Shown: positions 58,965-64,000 of the stretch, in pieces
How the letters are laid out: each line of letters starts with the position of its first letter
How positions within the stretch are numbered: position 1 is the first letter of the stretch
DNA from: Gp6-AA40 sp035496255
GTDB taxonomy: Bacteria > Acidobacteriota > Vicinamibacteria > Vicinamibacterales > UBA2999
Assembly (NCBI GenBank): GCA_035496255.1
Contig: DATJEU010000050.1
Span: forward strand, 23,118 to 87,117
Length of the DNA stretch: 64,000 bases
Direction: 5' to 3'
Notes under the pieces: generated by a model
Seen by the model: the letters and a program-made list of their open reading frames with translations, nothing else
Database searches by the model: none
Told to the model about the DNA's origin: nothing
Program-made: the position numbers and the translations under genes

Positions 58965-59927
58965 TCAAGGGTGAGCACACGTCGGTTCATACGCTCGCCC
59001 GGTTTTGAGCACCCCGTACGCGAGATGAATGAGTTTTCGCATCGCAGCGCCGACAATCGCCATGGGATGTTTGCCGGCGGCGTGCAGACGAAGCCGCAGG
59101 GCGCGAATCGTGGGATTCCAACGCAGCGCGGTGATGGCGGGAAAGTACAGCGCTTTACGCAGACGCCCCGGACCGATTTTCGAGAGGCGGCTGCGCCCGC
59201 GCAGCGTCCCGGATTCGACGAGGCGCGGCACGAGTCCGGCAAACGCTGCGGCCTGCCGCGCGCTCGTATAGCGCTTATCAAACAACTCCGCGATGAGCAC
59301 GGCGGCCGTCGCGTCGCCGATGCCAGGTATGGTCGTGAGCAAGTCGCGCTGGGCGCGCAGCCCGGGGTGCTGGTCGAAGTGGGCCCCGATCAGCTGCTCC
59401 ACGTGCGCGATTTGCGCGTCGAGGCTGGCCAGCATGGTTTCGATCGACACGCGCACGTCGGCGACGAGGACGCCGGCGGCCAGGCGATTGGCCTCTTGCG
59501 TGCGCATGCCGTGGAGCGCGTCCAGTCGTCGGACGAGCGCTTGGAGTTGGCGGAGCTCGGGCGCGGGCGGCGTCCACGCGGGCGGTTGCTGGGTGGCCGT
59601 GAAGCGGGCAATCAATTCGGCATCGAGCCGATCGGTCTTACTCCGGGCCATCTGCGACCGCGCGTACGCGTGGATAATCGCGGGATTGATCAGGCTCACC
59701 ACATGCCCGGCGTCGGCGAGCCACGTCGCCACGGCGTCGCCATAGGTGCCCGTCGCTTCCAGACCGGCATGCACGCGCATCACGCCGTGGCGCCGCAGCC
59801 ACTCCGCGAGCTGCTCGAAGCCGGCCGGTGTATTGGCGCAGGTCTTATGGCGGATTTTGCCATCGCGCTGCAGGAGCGCGATCTGAAACTTGGCTTTCGC
59901 GATGTCGATTCCGAGTACGGCGTCCAC
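58965..59927 (-). CDS. IS110-family transposase (DEDD recombinase)
   Basis: 320 residues from GTG 59927, preceded by AAAGGAG; a longer form from 60047 (ATG right after AAGGAG) is possible. The DEDD domain shows VLGIDIAKAKFQIALLQRDG (first Asp), HAGLEATGTYGDAVATWLA (Glu) and RSKTDRLDAELIARFTA (last Asp pair). The C-terminal Tnp_IS116/110/902 part has TTIPGIGDATAAVLIAELF and QAAAFAGLVPRLVESGTLRG with the serine region. The frame is intact, so the element may be active. IS110 recombinases are guided by a structured RNA from the element. Confidence 0.93.
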   Translation of the reverse strand: MDAVLGIDIAKAKFQIALLQRDGKIRHKTCANTPAGFEQLAEWLRRHGVMRVHAGLEATGTYGDAVATWLADAGHVVSLINPAIIHAYARSQMARSKTDRLDAELIARFTATQQPPAWTPPAPELRQLQALVRRLDALHGMRTQEANRLAAGVLVADVRVSIETMLASLDAQIAHVEQLIGAHFDQHPGLRAQRDLLTTIPGIGDATAAVLIAELFDKRYTSARQAAAFAGLVPRLVESGTLRGRSRLSKIGPGRLRKALYFPAITALRWNPTIRALRLRLHAAGKHPMAIVGAAMRKLIHLAYGVLKTGRAYEPTCAHP

Positions 59928-60164
59928 ACGTCGCTCCTTTGGGTGGCGTCGTGTGCGGTCAGCCTTGTGCATACAAGCTGTGCTCGAGTGAGCCGCTTTC
60001 GCTACCGTTCGACCGGACGCCACACGATTGAGCGTCGGGGTGCTCATCTCCTTGTCCAAGCTCGATGGCCTTAGAAACGGACCAACACCCCAACGCTCCT
60101 ACTCAGGCGTCCCTGAGTAGACCGCTCGCCTGCAGCACAGTCAAGCAGTGGAGGCAACATACAA
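59928..60164 (-). ncRNA. candidate IS110 bridge RNA region
   Basis: In the IS110 group the guide (bridge) RNA is encoded upstream of the transposase. This 237-base non-coding end is the matching location. It holds a perfect 9-bp stem (60099-60107 with 60112-60120, loop cgtc). It also has the 7-mer aggagat (minus strand, 60052-60046), identical to the left junction at 58945-58951. The structure was not computed and the loops are not defined. Confidence 0.45.
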
Positions 60165-60423
60165 GGAACGGAGGAACGGAGACGAACGGAGGCGGTTGCT
60201 GGCTCGCGGCCCTGCGGGCCGCATCGGTCGTGTGAAGCAGCCCAGAGACAAGCCGCCACCAGATCACGTCAGCGGTTTGTCTCTGGACTCCTTCGCACGA
60301 CCAGGCCGCCGAAGGCGGCCAGCCGGCAACCGCTCATACCCGTCAGTCCAACCAAACGTCTCTGTTCGTCTCCGTTCCTCCGTTTCTCCTGTTCAACCGT
60401 TACCTCCGTACTCTCCGCGCCCG

Positions 60424-62340
60424 CTACCTCGCGAAGCACGGCAGCCCGAACGCGGGATCAGTGCCCACCGGCGCGCGATCGAGCGGCACCAGCACCCGAT
60501 ACGCATCGGCCGGCTGATCCTTGTCTCCGAAGTTCGATGAGCCGCCGATGCGGTAGTGTCCGGTGAAGTACTGGTCGACGAGCGGATACACGTCGCGGAA
60601 CTCGCCGTAGTTCGGCGTATCGATCAGCACGATCGGCGGCCGTTGCGCCGCGAGGGCGCGCACCATGCGTTCCTGGAAGCGCGGCTCCATCCAGTGGTGA
60701 CCAAACGTCACGACCATGCCGCCGGCAAACGGCCGTTGCGCATACCAGTACAGCTCCGGGAAGAACCACGACGCGAAGACGCGATCCATCGGCTCGGTGC
60801 AGCGGCGGACGTACGCGATCATCGCCTCGCCACGGCCGCTCGGGAGCGGCCCGAGTGATGGGGCCGTCACTGACAGCACGCGGATCGCCGCGCGGAAGCG
60901 CATCGGATCGTCGAGTGCCGGCTTGATCAGCCGCGGCCAGTCGCCGGTGACGGACAAGGCCGCCAGCGACGCAGCAGCCACACCCGCGGCCGCCAGGTAG
61001 CCCACCGCGGTGATCCAGCGCTGGCGACGCGGTATACGCGTGACGAGCCACGCCCCAAGGGCGATCGGCAGACCCGCGATGCCGCCGACACGCGCGTCGA
61101 TCGGATCGCGCAGGATCAACACATCGACGATCAGGCACAACACGGCAAGGCTGGCGACAGCCGGCAACTGCGGACGAAGCGACAGCTCACGCCGGTGCAG
61201 GACGAGGTAGGCCAGGGCAAACAGCGGCAGCGCAATCGCGACATAAAACAGCAGCGGACCGGCATTGCCCAGCTCCCAGAAATCCGGCAGGAACCGCACC
61301 CGCAACGGCGCCGCTCTCCTGCCGAGCCGTGTCCACAGCGACGGCGGATGCTCCAGCGCGAGCCGTGCGCGATCGATTTTCCCGGTGTCCTCGACGACCG
61401 GATCGTTGACGACGCGGCGGATGCCGGCGGTGGAATCGTCCTCGATCGCGTAGCTCCAGGTGCGCGCCGACGGCGTCTCCGGCATCTCGTCGCGCAGCCC
61501 GAGGCGCGCCGCTGACGCCGCGCGTTCCGGCGCATCGAGCCAGGGGGCCCACCGCACGATCACGCGAGACATGGAGGGCGGATCGATCGTCGCGAGACGC
61601 CCGGGCGACAGCCGCGGCCAGCGGCTCAGGCGCGTCCGCGCGCGTTCGCGCATGCCGTACGTCAGCATCTGATCGACGGCGTCGCGCAGGCCGCCATGCT
61701 GCTGGATGAACCACAGCGCCGGCGCCGCGAGCAACAGGCTGCAGGCGAACACCGTGACCAGGCGACGCGCCGCGGTCATGGTCAGACCGGCATCGGCAAT
61801 CACGGCGACCAGCGCCGCCGCGGCGACATAGATCCCGTTGTCGTATCGATAGAGGCCGGCCACGACGATCACGGCGGCAAGGGCAACGGTCCGTCGCCAG
61901 TCGGCTCGTTCGACGTAGCGCCAGATCACCAGCAGGCCCAGCGGGGACAACAGTGCCTTGTCGTAGTCGTACGCACGCGGGACAGCCAGCAGCGTTGCGA
62001 CCGCGGCGGCAACCGCGAGCAGCGTGGAATGCGTCAGACGCCGCACCAGCAGCAGGACGATCAGCGCGCCGGTCGCGATGAACGTGGTATTCAGCAGCAG
62101 CTCGCCGAGCAGGTTGTCGCCGAGCAGCCGCTGCAGTGCGGCGGAGCTGTATTCGGTCAGGAAGTAACCGGGGTCGAAGTAGTCGCGAAACGGCAGCTCA
62201 CCGTAGCGCGCGATTTGACGCGCCGGCGAGATGCGGCCGAATTGATCGTTGGTGAGCGAATACGAACCGATCGCCAGCCACAGCGCGATGAGCCAGAACA
62301 GCAGCAGTGCAGCGGCGCGGCGGAGCCGGTCTCGACGCAC
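60424..62340 (-). CDS. large membrane protein, paralogue 3 of 3 (GT-C-like)
   Basis: 638 residues from GTG 62340, 7 bases after the FkbM-like copy 2 stop. The first loop is LTNDQFGRISPARQIARYGE followed by LPFRDYFDPGYFLTEYSSAA; helices cover residues 10-215 and 355-470. The soluble middle has IRRVVNDPVVEDTGKIDRA and the C-terminus ends GLPCFAR. It shares the first loop and this middle motif with paralogues 1 and 2. A GT-C-like role is inferred from helices and an acidic first outer loop. Confidence 0.65.
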   Translation of the reverse strand: MRRDRLRRAAALLLFWLIALWLAIGSYSLTNDQFGRISPARQIARYGELPFRDYFDPGYFLTEYSSAALQRLLGDNLLGELLLNTTFIATGALIVLLLVRRLTHSTLLAVAAAVATLLAVPRAYDYDKALLSPLGLLVIWRYVERADWRRTVALAAVIVVAGLYRYDNGIYVAAAALVAVIADAGLTMTAARRLVTVFACSLLLAAPALWFIQQHGGLRDAVDQMLTYGMRERARTRLSRWPRLSPGRLATIDPPSMSRVIVRWAPWLDAPERAASAARLGLRDEMPETPSARTWSYAIEDDSTAGIRRVVNDPVVEDTGKIDRARLALEHPPSLWTRLGRRAAPLRVRFLPDFWELGNAGPLLFYVAIALPLFALAYLVLHRRELSLRPQLPAVASLAVLCLIVDVLILRDPIDARVGGIAGLPIALGAWLVTRIPRRQRWITAVGYLAAAGVAAASLAALSVTGDWPRLIKPALDDPMRFRAAIRVLSVTAPSLGPLPSGRGEAMIAYVRRCTEPMDRVFASWFFPELYWYAQRPFAGGMVVTFGHHWMEPRFQERMVRALAAQRPPIVLIDTPNYGEFRDVYPLVDQYFTGHYRIGGSSNFGDKDQPADAYRVLVPLDRAPVGTDPAFGLPCFAR

Positions 62341-62347
62341 GGGCCTT

Positions 62348-63373
62348 TCAGCCGACGTCCACGATTTGCCGGCCGTGTTCGGCGGCCCACGCGTAGACGT
62401 CGATGTCCTTGCGCTGCAGCAGTTCGTTGTACTTGTCGCTGATGCGGAAGGCCGTCCCCGGATCGATTGCCGGAATCTCCGGCGCCAGATCGTTGCGGAG
62501 GAACATCGCGTTGATGCCGGTCGGCTCGACCGCCACCAGGCGGTAGCCCTTCGTCGCCGACAGTTGCGTCAGGGCCGCGAGCGACGCGCCGAAGTAACAG
62601 AAGCGGTGGTCGCGCCGATTGAAATTCGGGTCATAGGGGATCGTGACCGCGCGATCGGGACCGAACATGGAGTTGTATTCGAGCACGACGACGCGGGCCC
62701 GGCACGCGGTCAGCGCCTGCCACACCCAATAGTCGTTGCCGTCGACGTCGAGGCTGAGCAAATCCACCTCGCCCGCGAGTCCGTGCTGCTCGATCAACGC
62801 GTTTGCCGACTCCGGCGTGATCCAGGCGCACACGGCGCGCACGTGCGGAAACCGGCGCGCCGCCATTGCCGCTTTGCCGGCGTCGCCCTCGACCATCAGT
62901 CCCGTCCAGCCGAACTCTCCCGCGAACATCGCCGCATTCCCGCCCGAGCTGCCGGATCCCAGTTCGACGAACCGCTTCGACGTCGTGCCGATCTGACGAA
63001 ACAGCGCCAGCAGCATGCCGTCCTCGGAGTTCTGTGACTGCAGGCGGAACCGCGCCGCCGTCAATCGCTGCGGGTACGGCAGGGCATCGGGCTCGAGGTA
63101 TTCCGCGCGCACGAGGCCGTCGACACCGGCCTGCAAGCGCCGGAGCAGGCGGAACACTTCCTCGTGTTGTTCGGTGAGCGCGCGCAGGTCCTGCTCGAGA
63201 CGGTCGACGCGGTCGAAGCCGCCCTGGACCAGCTGCAGCCGGCGCACCAGGTCGCGCTGCTGGTCCGCGAGCACGTGGATGTCCTTCTCGATCGCGGCGA
63301 TCCGGCGCGAGAGCTTTTCACCCTCAGCCGGACGCGGTCGCCCCAGCACGCGGTCGCGCAGCCGTTGAAACAT
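62348..63373 (-). CDS. FkbM-like methyltransferase with long coiled coil, copy 2
   Basis: 341 residues from ATG 63373. Residues about 15-110 are strongly heptad-patterned (LSRRIAAIEKDIHVLADQQR, RVDRLEQDLRALTEQHEEVF). The methyltransferase domain follows (ARFRLQSQNSEDGMLLALFR, KRFVELGSGSSGGNAAMFAG, DLLSLDVDGNDYWVWQALTA, VLEYNSMFGPDRAVTIPYDP). Copy 1 at 55904 has the same domain with a shorter coil. The coil may couple it to another protein or set chain length, as in the WbdD capping enzyme; that parallel is speculative. The gene is coupled to membrane paralogue 3. Confidence 0.78.
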   Translation of the reverse strand: MFQRLRDRVLGRPRPAEGEKLSRRIAAIEKDIHVLADQQRDLVRRLQLVQGGFDRVDRLEQDLRALTEQHEEVFRLLRRLQAGVDGLVRAEYLEPDALPYPQRLTAARFRLQSQNSEDGMLLALFRQIGTTSKRFVELGSGSSGGNAAMFAGEFGWTGLMVEGDAGKAAMAARRFPHVRAVCAWITPESANALIEQHGLAGEVDLLSLDVDGNDYWVWQALTACRARVVVLEYNSMFGPDRAVTIPYDPNFNRRDHRFCYFGASLAALTQLSATKGYRLVAVEPTGINAMFLRNDLAPEIPAIDPGTAFRISDKYNELLQRKDIDVYAWAAEHGRQIVDVG

Positions 63374-63484
63374 GTGAAATCAGCCAGCGACGTTAGCAAT
63401 CCACCGCATCATGTGTCCAGCCGGCAGCCCTGACATCCGGCGATAAGATAGGACCGCCGATGTTTCCCGTGGTCGCACGTCCGC

Positions 63485-64000
63485 GTGACTGAAGAGGGCT
63501 CGATCGCACAGCGGGGCGTCTGCATCTGGCTGACGGGGCTCAGTGGCTCCGGGAAGTCGACCACGGCGACGGTACTCGCGCAGCGGCTGGCCGCCATCGG
63601 CTGTCGTGTGCGAGTGCTGGATGGCGACGTCGTCCGGGCGCAACGCGCCACCCGGCTGGGCTTTTCGCGAGCGGATCGCGAGGCCAACGCGTTGAGCGTC
63701 GCCCAGGCCGCCGGCGAAGCGATGGCGCTCGGCGAAATCGCCATCTGTGCGCTCATCAGCCCGTACCGTGACACGCGCGACCACGTGCGGGCGATGATGG
63801 GTCCCGCCTCGTTCATCGAGGTCTTCATGGATACCCCGCTGGCGCTGTGCGAGGCGCGCGACGTCAAGGGGTTGTACCGGCGTGCGCGCACCGGCGCGCT
63901 CAGAGGCGTCACGGGCATCGACGATCCGTACGAGCCGCCAGTCTCGCCAGACGTCAGGCTGACCACGGCGACGACGACACCCGAAGAAAACGTCGACACA
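63485..64000 (+). CDS. cysC: adenylylsulfate kinase CysC, 3' truncated by window edge
   Basis: The 172 visible residues from GTG 63485 begin with the P-loop (ICIWLTGLSGSGKSTTATVL-like; here VCIWLTGLSGSGKST), then VRVLDGDVVRAQRATRLGFS, ADREANALSVAQAAGEAMAL, LISPYRDTRDHVRAMM and LCEARDVKGLYRRARTGALR. This is the APS kinase pattern, making PAPS from APS and ATP. It is divergent from the FkbM-like gene across 111 bases. PAPS could serve sulfate assimilation or sulfation of the glycan; the sequence does not decide. Confidence 0.92.
   Translation, partial: MTEEGSIAQRGVCIWLTGLSGSGKSTTATVLAQRLAAIGCRVRVLDGDVVRAQRATRLGFSRADREANALSVAQAAGEAMALGEIAICALISPYRDTRDHVRAMMGPASFIEVFMDTPLALCEARDVKGLYRRARTGALRGVTGIDDPYEPPVSPDVRLTTATTTPEENVDT

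Larger units (their letters stand above)
58950..60164 (-). mobile_element. IS110-family insertion sequence, about 1.2 kb
   Basis: The bounds are inferred by closing the flanking palindrome: the word gaacaggag ends at 58949 and the interrupted arm resumes with aaggaacgg at about 60164. There are no terminal inverted repeats and no clear target duplication, as is usual for IS110. The left non-coding end is only about 15 bases; the right one, upstream of the transposase, is about 235 bases. Exact ends are uncertain by a few bases. Confidence 0.75.
58911..60408. repeat. long imperfect palindrome split by an IS110 element
   Basis: Left part 58911-58949 and right part 60165-60408 together form one hairpin of about 280 bases, centred near 60262. 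Examples of pairing: aacggctgaacaggag (58934-58949) with ctcctgttcaaccgtt (60386-60401), 15 of 16. Inner arms around cccagagacaagccgc (60241-60256) pair with gcggtttgtctctgg just right of centre. It lies between two convergent genes and contains repeated words of the acggagg type. Confidence 0.7.

Noticed and set aside
58911..60408. CRISPR array suggested by repeated acggagg words
   Set aside because: The words are unevenly spaced, lack unique spacers of constant length and form one palindrome; no cas gene is present.
10145..62350. Long upstream extensions of many minus-strand frames (for example beyond 10148, 18915, 21655, 30247 and 45265)
   Set aside because: The extra N-terminal residues lack homology and lie over the neighbouring gene; start codons at 1-4 base overlaps fit family lengths better.
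63460..63492. ATG at 63460 as the cysC start
   Set aside because: It is in a different frame and stops after ten codons; GTG 63485 opens the conserved frame.
1..64000. tRNA or rRNA genes, prophage or replication origin
   Set aside because: No cloverleaf with conserved T-loop words, rRNA core sequence, phage structural gene or DnaA-box cluster was noticed; a covariance search could not be run.

Overview
The window is GC-rich, densely packed bacterial DNA carrying one large surface-glycan locus. No rRNA or tRNA was seen, so taxonomy is inference only. Gene content and the many intergenic palindromic repeats would suit an Acidobacteriota (Vicinamibacteria-like) chromosome, but this is a weak call.

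Layout. (1) 1-8.7 kb is housekeeping: a truncated MocR/PdxR-type regulator divergent from a pyridoxamine-phosphate-oxidase-like gene, a membrane-anchored alpha/beta hydrolase, a 1217-aa fused flavoprotein (GltD-like plus PyrK/FNR-like modules), thiS, thiG and a coiled-coil SAM methyltransferase. (2) 8.9-13.2 kb holds nucleotide-sugar genes (UDP-GlcNAc 6-dehydrogenase, GDP-mannose 4,6-dehydratase, an RmlD-like reductase) and an LhgO-like oxidase. (3) 13.3-55.6 kb is a run of about 30 genes, all on the minus strand and mostly joined by 1-4 base stop/start overlaps. Read in transcription order (from 55.6 kb down) it holds: Wzt/Wzm ABC exporter; a fused A+B protein, a lone B protein and two lone A proteins (families defined below); a sugar O-methyltransferase; a GT2+B fusion; a nucleotidyltransferase-methyltransferase fusion; NeuB with an SDR and a PhyH-like oxygenase; two more A proteins; a large membrane protein; WbpD-, YfhO-, WbpB- and WbpE-like genes; an acyltransferase, an epimerase, a possible 42-aa small gene, a second DegT aminotransferase, two glycosyltransferases, an aldehyde dehydrogenase, a CMP-sugar synthetase, a transketolase, a HAD phosphatase, a KpsC/S-like protein, a WecA-CapD-like fusion and two more glycosyltransferases. 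(4) 55.9-63.4 kb has two FkbM-like methyltransferases, each beside a large membrane protein, and an IS110 element that has split a long palindrome. (5) 63.5 kb to the end is the start of cysC.

How it fits together. The WecA-like fusion could load the first sugar-phosphate on undecaprenyl phosphate. Glycosyltransferases (GT2, GT4, A, B) would extend the chain. WbpA/B/E/D-like enzymes suggest UDP-2,3-diacetamido-2,3-dideoxy-glucuronate, Gmd plus the reductase a GDP-6-deoxyhexose, and NeuB plus SDR plus cytidylyltransferase a nonulosonic-like acid. Methyltransferases, acyltransferases and the PhyH-like oxygenase would decorate it, and Wzm/Wzt, whose C-terminal extension fits a glycan-recognition domain, would export it.

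Most notable are two apparently undescribed protein families: A (five copies) and B (three copies, in three architectures, one fused to A). Also notable are a short acidic motif (EDTxxIDR) shared by four large membrane proteins, an intergenic palindrome family that has also entered a coding sequence in frame, and an IS110 with a candidate bridge-RNA leader inside a long hairpin.
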